Source: Adineta ricciae
Taxonomy: Eukaryota > Rotifera > Eurotatoria > Adinetida > Adinetidae
NCBI GenBank assembly: GCA_905250025.1
Contig: CAJNOJ010000074.1
Coordinates: forward strand, 356,638-420,637
Direction of reading: 5' to 3'
DNA length: 64,000 nucleotides
Positions 12,553 through 22,325 of this stretch are shown here, piece after piece. The translations under genes and the position numbers were made by a program. Position 1 is the stretch's first letter. Each line of letters opens with the position of its first letter. The notes under the pieces were generated by a model. It was not told the origin of the DNA, searched no databases, and worked only from the letters and a program-made list of their open reading frames with translations.

Positions 12553-13468
12553 ATGAGACTTTGCTTTGGCGGAAATGTACTTGCGTTCTCGCTTGTTCAA
12601 TTTCGACATCGACCACCTATTACACAAATTGTTAGTACGAATATGCGGTTAGCACACTTGCCAGTGAATTTACCGGATGTTACAGGAACACTTTGTAAGT
12701 AGAAGTATCCCAGTTATGAATGTTAACACAGAGCAAGTTAATTGATGATGATAGCCGAGCTATACATATAGAAGAACGAAAAAAATTTATTTGAACGTAT
12801 GCATCATTCTCTGTTTTCTCATTGGAAGATAGCAAGAGAATTTCGATAGAGACAAGCTGAACGCAGGAAAAAAGTCTTTTTCTCATCTCGTCATCTTTTT
12901 TCTCGCATTTATATTTGTTTGTTTTCAAGTGAATTTCATTGTTGCGGCTTTAAATGCGATACCAATTCCAACAGTAAGGGAAATTATATTTGACTTGTTA
13001 AAATCGGCTCGGTTGATCTTCATTATAGGATTTCAATGATGGTTTCTATGAAAAATTGATTGTTTGGAAAGTCGACGAGCACATTCCTTCAAGAATTGAT
13101 TTTCAACAGCTATCGAATGAATTACAGGATCGGCATATACCATTGGTTTTTGTAACTGAAGTTACCCCTGACTTCCAAACTTGGGATCTCTATCGTGAAA
13201 CGGCTCGAAACACCGGTATGTACAAATATTCTTGACTGACTTCATATGTTGTTTACCATTCATGTTAGGTGGTGAATATTTACTGCTTCCAAGTGATCCA
13301 ACGGCTCTGAGACGTGCTATATCATCGGCTATTAATGGTGAAGATACTCTACGGCAAGCATTCCTTCATTTACGAACGCAACAAAACGCAGCAGCTACTA
13401 GTCGTCCAACTGATGCCAATGAACAAACGCAAGGTGCAGACAACGACTTGATTTTCCCGTTTGATTGA
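12553..13468 (+). CDS. von Willebrand factor A-like domain protein, short or 5'-incomplete
   Basis: Four exons join in frame: 12553-12694, 12930-12973, 13029-13215 and 13269-13468 (about 190 residues). The protein shows the beta-alpha pattern of a VWA fold: LAFSLVQFR (beta 2), YEKLIVWKVDE at the MIDAS Asp position, IPLVFVTEVTP, and WDLYRETARNTGGEYLLL at the end. The first strand with DxSxS is not visible upstream, so either the 5' end lies in an exon I cannot see or the gene is truncated. The two internal exons (44 and 187 nt) match in length and phase those of the minus-strand paralogue at 14969-15739. The C-terminal tail is Gln/Asn-rich. The start ATG is tentative. The role is unknown. Confidence 0.55.
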
Positions 13469-13960
13469 TAACAATACAAAAAAACCCTAGAGCTTTCTTA
13501 GACATTTTGGCGTTCAGCTTTATAATAAAAAAAAAACGAGAAAAAAATGACCTAAGCGTACACAAATATAGCTCTAGATTACATTCGGTTGTTTCTTTTC
13601 AGATAATACAAACTTCACATAGTAGCGACTGTTTCATAGCGCTACAATAAGACAAAATTCCATCCATGCTTCTTAAAAACATGAATCGACAACCACAGTG
13701 ACTAATTGGAAGTCGAACTTGTTATTATGAAACAAATAACTAATGCTTAGTTACATTTTCTTCAACGGACAGTCGTATCATTAATATCTGAGTACCCAGT
13801 TGTTTGGTGAATCAAAACGAAGAAAAGAATATTACATCGAGAAAGCGAAACGACTAAACTTAGTAGAACTATCTGCAAAATTTCGATATAATGCCGAGAA
13901 TATCGACGTAAGTCACTTGTTTTCCACATTGACATGACGCTCAGTATAGCAATTTATCTA
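13469..13960. other. Intergenic spacer
   Basis: About 490 bases with no supported ORF. It lies between the ends of a plus-strand and a minus-strand gene, so it probably holds their 3' untranslated regions. Confidence 0.5.
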
Positions 13961-14569
13961 TTAGCTTTTTATTTTTGACATCAAACGATCTTTAGTCGAA
14001 AGACGCTTAGCATCTCGAAAACTTGTCGCTTGGAATTTTAAATGAGGTGTCAATCGACGAAAGAGCTGAATGACTGTGTCAAGTAATACGTCTGCCGGTT
14101 GATACGTGCCAGAGTTATTGTTCAGCCAAAATGCGTTGTTTTCATCCCGCCAAAATTCTCCCGCAAATCGAACATCTTTAGAGTTATTACATAACGTTGC
14201 ATGTTTACAAAATAGATGGTATAATACATTATGATTTTGAGGCGTTTGTACAATTGAGAATGAACTGCCAGTTAGGACAAAGTTGTAACGAAATTTAGAA
14301 TCATGTTTGGATAGTAATTGTTCTAGAAGATCTTCTATTGTTGTGGAGTATGGTAATTGTTCCCAATTATCAATAATTTGTGACTGCGAAGCAAGTATTA
14401 ATGGTGTAAGGTAGACGATAGTTCGTTTAGCTATATTTTTAGGTGTCATTGAAACGAACGGAGGAAGTTTATCTGGAAGATATTTGTTAATTAGTTCACT
14501 TGAAATGTCATATTTATAAGCCACATAGTCATCGAATGCTGTAGACGTCAATATACTTTCTTCGAACAT
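13961..14569 (-). CDS. Uncharacterised 202-residue protein
   Basis: Single open frame with an ATG at 14569 and no obvious introns. The protein is soluble-looking, with no signal peptide or membrane span. Features are a central FVLTGSSFSIVQ segment, a YHLFCKHATLCNNS segment with two cysteines, VRFAGEFWRD, a WLNNNSGTY motif near residue 150, and a basic end. The pattern suggests a folded domain of about 170 residues that I do not recognise. It lies between the two VWA-like genes and is convergent with the first. A function cannot be proposed. Confidence 0.55.
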   Translation of the reverse strand: MFEESILTSTAFDDYVAYKYDISSELINKYLPDKLPPFVSMTPKNIAKRTIVYLTPLILASQSQIIDNWEQLPYSTTIEDLLEQLLSKHDSKFRYNFVLTGSSFSIVQTPQNHNVLYHLFCKHATLCNNSKDVRFAGEFWRDENNAFWLNNNSGTYQPADVLLDTVIQLFRRLTPHLKFQATSFRDAKRLSTKDRLMSKIKS

Positions 14570-14968
14570 TGAGTAACTTCGCGAAATAATGTGTGCAGTA
14601 GTTATTTATATGTCACCATTGTTATGAAACTCGCCATGCAGAACATGCAGTTTTGAAAACAAGCGAAACGCTCCCACCAACGCCCATTTCGCGTCATATG
14701 ATTACCCGTTCGGGTATGTTACATTACCTAGCGACATACTGACTCACGAAGTAATTGCACATATTTTTTTTTATCGAAAGATCGACTTGGATTCTATATA
14801 CTTCATTCGAATGACCGTTTTAATATATGCTGAGAATTTCATTCATTGTAGTTATCGATGAGAATCAAGAAGTAAAAGTGACATTGATTGTAGAAGTTAC
14901 AAAAAGCGAAAAGTAGATCTGAAGTGTTTATAAAATAAAAAGTCGATATTTTATGGAATATCTGGAGT

Positions 14969-15739
14969 TCAAATGTGACGGAATGCTTGTTGAAGTTGAT
15001 AACTATCAGTTAGCACCATCGTCGTAACACGTCCTAAATCACGAGCTGCGTTTGCCATCAACATATAACCACCACCTACAAAGTATAGTAAACAGTTTAT
15101 TGATTACAGCTACTTTTAAGTATAGGTCATCTCTTTTCTCATACCTGTACTACGAGATAATTCACGAAAAAAATTCCAAGTATCATAGGCAGGTGTACAA
15201 ATGAGAACAACGGCTAAGATAATACCATACCGACGAAATTCACGGGTTAATTGATCACGATCAGCACCAAAACGAATACTGCCATCGGTAATCATTACAG
15301 CTAATCTTTCACAAGATTCTTCATGGCCATTCTATGGAAAATATTGAGCAAATTAATTATGCTTCAAAATAGTCACGTTGTACTCACATTTTGAGACAGT
15401 ATAAATTCAAAAGCTTCATTCAAAAGCTCACCTACATATAAGATACAGAATTACAATAAAGAAGTTTTTGGTAGAAAACGTCGAGATTATGATTTTTGCA
15501 ATTAGATTCAAAGAATTTGATTGATTACTTACAGAATGATGTGGTTATTTCAGAATTAGGCATTTTTTGTATTATGGCACCAAGTCTTTGTGTAAATTCG
15601 TTGATTAATTGTGAATTATTATAATTATCAACAGTAATTCGATTGCCATTCAGCTCACCCTGAAATCGATTAAACAACATTGCACTGCTTTCAGCAGAAA
15701 GTCTGAATGTAACACAAGCAATTGAATTGACCATTGAAT
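14969..15739 (-). CDS. von Willebrand factor A-like domain protein, 5'-incomplete paralogue
   Basis: Four exons read in frame on the minus strand: 15739-15533, 15431-15388, 15331-15145 and 15075-14969, ending in TGA. The segment covers most of a VWA fold: SIACVTFRLS (beta 2), LAVMITDGSIRFG with the MIDAS Asp in ITDG, YGIILAVVLICTP, and WNFFRELSRSTGGGYMLM. A splice acceptor (ttacag) precedes 15739, so at least one more 5' exon is expected. I found none with the DxSxS strand up to 16.2 kb. It is clearly related to the gene at 12553-13468: exons of 44 and 187 nt are shared, and the last intron falls inside the same Gly codon. It may be a gene with an unseen first exon or a decaying copy. Confidence 0.55.
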
Positions 15740-17732
15740 CTGTAAGTAAAGGTTAAAGTGAAAATCTATAAGAAACGGACGATCAGCTATTGAAGCATTC
15801 AAAATAATGATTGTCGTAAAAAAAGATACGTGTACAAGACTTCTTTCTGTTGTGTGAGATGCTCGACAGTGACTGCAGATTAAAAAAACAATCACCGAAT
15901 GTAAAAAATAAATGATAAATGTTTTTACTAATATAGTGTCTTTTCTCCTTTTTTTCGTTTCGTTAAGAAGTTTGTAGATGTTATACCGAAATTATCATGT
16001 ATGGGACGTTTTTTTTTCTTCTTACGTCCAAGCCACTTTGTTTTTTATAAGCCAACGGAGCGGCTTTTTTGTGTATTCGTTCTGTTCTTTTTCTCTCGTA
16101 ACCGCGCTCATAATTGCCGTTCTTCTCTATACGACGGACCGATTCCGTCGATATAAAGACTCTAGTTTTTACTCAAGTGTTAAGAATGCATGTAATGCGA
16201 AAAAAGAAACAATAGTTTGGATATATATTTTACAAAAATAAAACTATGTGTGTGAAAATTGTTATTCACAAACTTTTTAACGGTAGAAACCTGAATTTTC
16301 ATATGTTTATTAAATAAATCGATTTTCTCATAAATGTGCTACATTCTTCATGACGCTGCTAACCATCGAATCCTCAAACACAAACGGTTTTTCATGTATC
16401 GTGTCATCATTACGAATAAACTGATTGACGAAATTAGTTACAAAACAATCTTCACGAAGCACATTGATCAATTTGAAATGAGTTAGAGTGTCCGGAGAAA
16501 AAGTTCTGCTGATTTACTGGTGAATGCTAAATATCTTATAGTACTCGAAAGAAAATGAAGACGATAAAGAATTTCGTATTTTCAATTCAAATTCGATTGC
16601 ACATCCTGTTGATTGTATTTGACACAGTAATGACTAGCAAATAGTTGTAGATGCGAAACTAAAATCAATACTAAATAAACAGAAGAATTTTCAATTTTTC
16701 ATAACTATTATAGCCTAGTGCGATATACAGACTGATTGCTGCCATTAGTCATCGATCAACTATTGTCATTTCCGATTTCTTTTCGGTTTTTGTGTGTTAG
16801 TTGACATACATACAATCTTTCGATATACCATTCGTTTATCAATGTATCATTATCTTTGCCTATTGCCCTGTTTGATGCCTTCGGCTGCTCATTGATTCTA
16901 TGATACCGTAAAATTGCCATGGTGATCGTATTTTCTTTTCCCTATTCGTTCTATACTCGCAAAGCAAAAGAAATACATGGAACATTGTTTACCCGGTCGT
17001 TTTCTTCCTACGATGTACTATTAGTAATAACACAAATAGTGATGCTTTTGCCATCCACAGTGGATTAACAAATACGATCTGTCGAGCATGCATTAACTTT
17101 TCTTCCTCGTCGTGCTACACAACGGAGATTATAATAAACTTTATTTTAACGTCAATAGTACGAAAATCGAGCGAAATGTTATTGATAGAAAAAAGTGACT
17201 CGGTGTATCAAGCTCTGTTGTCTAATTAATGATGCAAGCTTATATCGTTGAGATGATTGAAAATCTTGTTTCCAAAAGATGACAGTGTTAAATTTGATCA
17301 AACAAAAAAGAGATCTGTATTTTAAATGCTTACATACGTCGACGTCAGTTGTGAGAACTACGACACAGTGACGTCAAAGGAATGTCTTTCTTCTATAGAT
17401 GCCATTGTCATCTTGTCTTTCTTTCTTCCTAGGTAATATTCTAAAGGAATAGTCTCACAATATTAACCCCTCTTGATCCTATATATATAGCCGAAGGTTT
17501 TACGTTGCTGCTCGGTTTTCATTCACTTCAAGATGTGACAACGACCATATTGTATCTTACATGCTATCTATTGGCACGTTTATTGGACCAATAGGATATT
17601 CTATGAAAACAACCATGATTCATGTTAACGTAATTTTTCTGTCGAAATTAGTAACGAATACATAAGAGTTTGTTTTCTAGATTCGTTCTTCTAGTATTGC
17701 GTTTATAGATGAGGAAATGATATAATTGCATA
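15740..17732. other. Intergenic region upstream of pelota
   Basis: ORFs at 15650-15895 - and 15978-16241 + lack recognisable domains. Two CRE-like words lie at about 17340-17376. No RNA gene was seen. Confidence 0.5.
17369..17376. promoter_or_regulatory. Perfect CRE-type palindrome TGACGTCA
   Basis: TGACGTCA occurs about 360 bases upstream of the pelota start codon, with a partial copy (CGACGTCA) about 30 bases further upstream. This octamer is the classical CREB/ATF binding site. Function here is inference from the motif and its position. Confidence 0.35.
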
Positions 17733-19127
17733 ATGCGTCTAATCAAAAAGATTCTTGATCGTGGCTCTGCGGGTGAGCTAAAGCTGGAACCCGAAGAACC
17801 AGAAGATATGTGGCATGCGTACAATTTGATTGCCGCTGGTGACAGTCTCCGTGCATCAACAGTGCGAAAAGTAGTACAAACTACAGATACAGGATCATCG
17901 ACAACGACAAAGAAACGAATGATTTTAACCATCGAAGTGCAAAGCGTTGGTTATGATAGTGCAGCAGCAAGTACATTGAGAGTAAAGGGACGAACGATCG
18001 AAGAAAACGAATTCGTTAAAAAAGGTATTTTGGACGACTAAAACGAATTTTTAATGTCTTTTTTTCTTGTAGGTTCCTACCACACACTTGACTTAGAATT
18101 ACATAGTGCCTTTACCTTGAGAAAACATGAATGGGATTCTATAGCTCTCGATCGTGTCGAAATGGCATGCAATCCAGTTCACCAAGCTGATGTTGCCGCT
18201 GTTATTATGCACGAAGGTTTAGCGAACGTATGTCTCATTACTGAACATTTGACAATCAATCGTCAAAAAATAGAACATACCATTCCAAGAAAACGCAAAG
18301 GTCTCTGTGCTCAGCATGACAAAGGAATGGAGAAATTCTTCGATGTCATCATTGCTGCAATCATTAAACATATAGATTTTTCCATTGTGAAAGCAGTTAT
18401 TATAGCAAGTCCAGGTTTTATTAAAGATCAATTCTATCAATATATGTTAGCCAAAGCTACACGCGATGATGAAAGACATTTGCTTGAAAATCGCAATAAA
18501 TTTATTCTGTTACATTCAAGTAATGGTTTTAAACATGCATTAACAGAAGTTTTACAAGATCCATTGGTCTTGAATCGATTATCGGATACGAAAGCGACAG
18601 GTGAAATGAAATTACTTGAGCAATTTATGCAATTGTTAAATGATGAGCCTGAAAAAGCTTATTATGGGTTAGAAGTGATTGAAAAAGCAAATCAAGCACA
18701 GGCTATTGAACGTGAGGAATATTTCGAGATTCGATGGAATAATCTAAAGTAATTCATCTGTTTAGATTTACTGATAACTGATGAACTCTTTCGAAACATT
18801 GATTTCAATAAACGACGTCGTTATGTTCAACTCGTGGATTCTGTCAAAGAAAATGGTGGTGATGTTCGATTATTTTCAAGCATGCATGCATCGGGCGAAC
18901 GATTAGGTCAATTGACAGGCATTGCCGCAATTCTGCGGTTTCCCATGCCTGATCTCGACCTCGCTGATGATCATCAGCATCACGAAGCGAATAATGGAAA
19001 CAATCACGATGATTTACAACCGAATCCGAATCGACCGACGGATGATAATGCTGATTTTGATGATGATCGATCCGCGAACACTTATCGCGCATTGAATGCA
19101 AATCGAGCTGAAGCATCAGCTTGGTGA
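17733..19127 (+). CDS. PELO: Pelota (Dom34), ribosome-rescue factor
   Basis: Exons 17733-18024, 18073-18711 and 18766-19127 total 1,293 nt and give 430 residues. Pelota acts with HBS1 to recognise stalled ribosomes and split them in no-go and non-stop decay. It resembles eRF1 but lacks the GGQ hydrolysis motif. The protein opens with [16 protein letters not shown], has the eRF1-like N, central and C domains ([14 protein letters not shown] in the centre, [10 protein letters not shown]-type helix, [16 protein letters not shown] at the end), and shows no GGQ. The tail after about residue 370 is unusually long, some 55-60 residues rich in Asp, Asn and His, which explains the excess over the usual 385 or so. 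ATG triplets lie just upstream in the 5' leader; the chosen start is fixed by homology. Confidence 0.95.
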
Positions 19128-19784
19128 TAATATCCATCTATGTCATTAGGCAAATCTTCTTCAAATTTTCTTTCTTTATTTATTTCACGGGTGTTTACTT
19201 CTCTTCTTCTCTCTATCGTATAAATACGTCTCTCTCTCTCTTTCTTTATGTGTGTGTCTTTTCACACGAGTGGCGTACTAAAGATTTCTTGAGATATTTA
19301 TCGTTTAACTCTATTTTTCTGCTGCTCCTACACTCATATATTTTGATTTGTCAGGTTATATTCTTGTGTCATTGAAGTAAAAAAAAAAGAAAATCAAGAT
19401 TTCCTATCGACAAAAAAAAACACTTCTTCTCTTTCAACTGAAATTCCTTTCGCTGCTGCCATTGAGTCGAAATAAAGACCCTTCGATGCGTTGCGCCATC
19501 TAGATGAAAAAACAAATGATTGACGCATTAATGATCAAAACAACGTCAAATTACTTGATTAATTGTATATCTAATAATATTCTCTTGTAGATTTTGATTC
19601 GAAAAAAGAACTTTTTGATTGGCTTTCAAAAATGGTTTTCTAGGCCACGTATTCCTACCAATAATTTTCAATTCTTGTGTTTACAAATTCCACATATCAT
19701 TCACCTCAACATCTGATGCCTTTCTTCTAGATAAGCGCGCCAGAATCATTAATACAACTCTCGTTAGAATTAGTTATATTTAAG
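19128..19784. other. Intergenic spacer between pelota and KDEL receptor
   Basis: About 660 bases, AT-rich with a (TC)n stretch near 19232-19245. It probably holds the pelota 3' end and the KDEL receptor promoter. The ORF at 19121-19375 is hydrophobic low-complexity sequence and is not supported. Confidence 0.5.
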
Positions 19785-20590
19785 ATGAATATCTTTCGAT
19801 TATTAGGGGATTTTTCCCATTTGGGAGCAATCATTATTTTATTATTAAAAATTTGGAAAACACGGTCATGTGCTGGTAAGAACAAGCATTGAGTATGTCC
19901 GTCTTCTTTCTACATATTTCATCATAGGTGTTTCGGGCAAGAGTGTTTTACTCTATGCCATTGTCTTCACATGTCGTTATCTTGACCTATTTACTCATTT
20001 TGTTAGTTTGTATAATTCGGTTATGAAAATAATTTATCTCGTTTCAACGTATTTTACACTGTTTTTGATTTATCGAAAATTCAAAGCAACTTACGATCGT
20101 AATCATGACACATTTCGTATTGAGTTTTTAATCTTACCTTCAGCTGTACTTGCTCTCTTATGGAATCATGAATATTCCGTATTGGAAGTAAGTTTGATTT
20201 CGAAAATACACAAACACAAATGATTTTGTTTTTGTTTCGAAAAGATTCTCTGGACATTTTCGATCTATTTGGAATCAGTAGCTGTTCTTCCACAGTTATT
20301 TATGGTTAGTAAAACAGGTGAAGCCGAGACGATTACAAGTCATTATTTGTTCGCATTGGGTATCTATCGATTTCTCTACATTCTCAATTGGATCTATCGG
20401 TACTACACGGAAAACTTCATCGATTGGATATCCGTCGTCGCAGGTGTTGTTCAGACAGTTCTTTATTGTGACTTTTTCTATCTTTACATAACCAAAGGTA
20501 AGATGAAAGAAATTCGTTTTTTGGCAACAAATCATTTGGTGTGTTTTGATTTTAGTTTTGAAAGGAAAGAAATTGTCTTTACCTGCTTAA
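19785..20590 (+). CDS. KDELR: ER lumen protein-retaining receptor (KDEL receptor)
   Basis: Exons 19785-19875, 19928-20187, 20245-20497 and 20556-20590 total 639 nt and give 212 residues, the standard length of the family. The protein starts [13 protein letters not shown], is hydrophobic throughout with seven membrane segments, and carries family signatures such as [38 protein letters not shown] and [16 protein letters not shown]. The receptor binds C-terminal KDEL/HDEL signals in the cis-Golgi and returns escaped ER residents in COPI vesicles. The last exon encodes the short cytosolic tail with the Lys motif ([10 protein letters not shown]) used for COPI retrieval. The sequence before the ATG (atatttaag) resembles a splice acceptor. 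Confidence 0.96.
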
Positions 20591-21085
20591 ATCTCGGTCG
20601 ATTTATCTTCGTCTGACTCGATTTCTTTTGGTTATCTGTTTTTTTCTTTTTATTTAACATCAATATTGTTACCAAGTGTCTTTATGAAAGGGGACTTAAT
20701 TAGACACAACACTTTTCTTTCTTTGTTATTCGATGATCAAATCTTTTCTATCCTTAGAAAAAAAATAACATCACTTACATTCTTTTTTCTTCGCTTCATG
20801 CATGTTTTCTTCTTTATTTTGCTGTATGTTACACTTTAAAATCAATAAAAGAAAAAGAGGAAAAACGTAAATGACTTCTTAGGCTAAACCTTTTCCTTTT
20901 CCAGTGCTTTGTCATTATGTTCTTGTTTTGCTATCTCTCATCGTTCTTCATGTCTATGGGCTTTAGTGTGCTTCTTGTTTTGTTTTTTTGTTTCATTCGT
21001 TTTTCTCATTATTCTATCCATTCTAAACGAAGATAAAAAAAGATAATTTGAGGTATACATGATACCACTTTGATTTGCTTTCCAG
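20591..21085. other. Spacer between KDEL receptor and Rpp21
   Basis: About 495 bases, T-rich. An AATAAA-like signal (aatcaataaaag) near 20840 probably ends the upstream transcript. The spacer closes with a pyrimidine-rich tract and an AG directly before the Rpp21 ATG. Confidence 0.5.
21072..21085 (+). promoter_or_regulatory. 3' splice acceptor directly before the Rpp21 ATG
   Basis: The sequence gatttgctttccag ends at the base before the start codon. No donor or first exon is evident upstream. In an organism with spliced-leader trans-splicing this is the form expected for a trans-splice site. Confidence 0.5.
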
Positions 21086-21667
21086 ATGACAGAATCAGAA
21101 ACTAAATCGAAAAAGACTCGAACAGGCCATTTAGCGTCACCGACAAATGTAAATGCAGCAAATCATCTGTCGTATTTATTCCAAGTATGTTAGGTCGAGT
21201 TTGTCATCCTATTGCTCACACGCATGATTTCCTTAGATAGCACATACAGTTTTACTAACGACGACGGATTTGAACTTAGTTCGTCATCTTGTCAAACAGA
21301 TTCGTGTACATGCTCAGAAGAAACAAATTCGTTTGTAAGAGAAACGAGATCATTGTCGAAGTTTTTGTTCATGGATTGCTTTAGACATCCGGAAATGAAG
21401 CGATTGTTGTGCCAATGTTGTAACATGATTCTATGGGCACCGTTAACTGCGAATGTTCATTTTAGTAAGGATTTTCAACGAAGAAAACGTATCATCGATC
21501 CTTTTCATTTAGATAAACGTAAAACAGGAATTATTGTTACTTGTTCGACATGTGGTCGATCTCGAACGTATCCAAAACAGAACTCCTGGCCAACGGAATA
21601 CGGCGCTCATATGCCGAGCGATTGGCTTTTTGATCTCTCACCTTCCGCTGCAAAGGAAAATACATAA
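21086..21667 (+). CDS. RPP21: Ribonuclease P/MRP protein subunit, Rpr2/Rpp21/SNM1 family
   Basis: Exons 21086-21184, 21237-21334 and 21385-21667 total 480 nt and give 159 residues. The N-terminal helix region (AANHLSYLFQIAHTVLL) is followed by HPEMKRLLCQCCNMILWAPL and then IVTCSTCGRSRTYP. Together these supply the two CxxC-type pairs of the family's zinc ribbon, and the order matches Rpp21/Rpr2/Snm1. These subunits bind the catalytic RNA of RNase P (tRNA 5' maturation) and, in some cases, RNase MRP. Length and zinc ligands fit an intact gene. A single unspliced ORF covers exons 2-3 in another frame at its start, so the spliced reading is preferred. The next gene starts only 29 bases after the stop. 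Confidence 0.8.
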
Positions 21668-21683
21668 TTCATCATTTTCGTTT

Positions 21684-21696
21684 TCATTTATTCTAG
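21684..21696 (+). promoter_or_regulatory. 3' splice acceptor directly before the mS37 ATG
   Basis: The sequence tttcatttattctag abuts the start codon and lies within the 29-base gap to the upstream stop codon. The gap is too small for a normal terminator plus promoter. A trans-splice acceptor of an operon is the simplest reading. Confidence 0.5.
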
Positions 21697-22325
21697 ATGG
21701 GTAGATTTGATCCACAATTACGTTTTCTAAAATATAAACCGCCATCGAAGATTCCGAGGTAACTGACTTCGATCACATTTGCTCTATGACAATTGTTTTG
21801 TTTAGAGCGATTCTTGCGCCGAATTATCGTCTCAATCAATTTCAATTTCGACAAGCATTACCTGCACGATTACGAGATTATGTCCGTGGTGGCGGAACAG
21901 CTGCATCAGGTAGATTGCTATTCTGATCCTTCATTTTGATCATGTTCGATCTTTAGAATACACTTGTGGCCCATTGATGAACATTGTAAGCGACATTTTC
22001 TTCGCAATATTCCTCTCACTTAGTTAAAATCTATAGATGTTAACTTGTTTGCAAAAAAATGAATATGATAATTTTGGATGTGAAAAGGAAGTTGCTGATT
22101 TTTATGCATGTGTCAACGAATTTCAAGTAAGCTGTCTACTCACACGAAACACATTTCTTTTAAACATGATTCCTTTGATAGAAAACAAGTGCGATCGAAA
22201 AAGAAAATCTTAAAGGTGGTGGTGATCCAGATAAAGTAGTCAAACAATTCGCCAAAAATCGGCAACCAGCTTGGCTATCGAATAAACTTTTAAAAACATA
22301 CCCAACATCATCATCTGTGGAATAG
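21697..22325 (+). CDS. CHCHD1: Mitochondrial small ribosomal subunit protein mS37 (CHCHD1/Mrp10)
   Basis: Five exons (21697-21758, 21806-21909, 21957-21985, 22037-22126, 22182-22325) total 429 nt and give 142 residues. A CHCH domain with twin CX9C is clear: CGPLMNIMLTC and CEKEVADFYAC, separated by ten residues. The protein is a component of the mitochondrial small ribosomal subunit and would be imported through the Mia40 disulphide relay. The C-terminal segment (AWLSNKLLKTYP) matches the family's LxNKLLxxxP ending. The first CX9C pair is split by the third intron. The ATG follows a splice acceptor directly, suggesting it is the downstream cistron of Rpp21. Confidence 0.88.

Noticed and set aside
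21212-21384. Long unspliced ORF (Ser/Thr-rich start) as a separate gene
   Set aside because: The first part is out of frame with Rpp21. Splicing 21184-21237 and 21334-21385 gives the conserved Rpp21 N-terminus instead.
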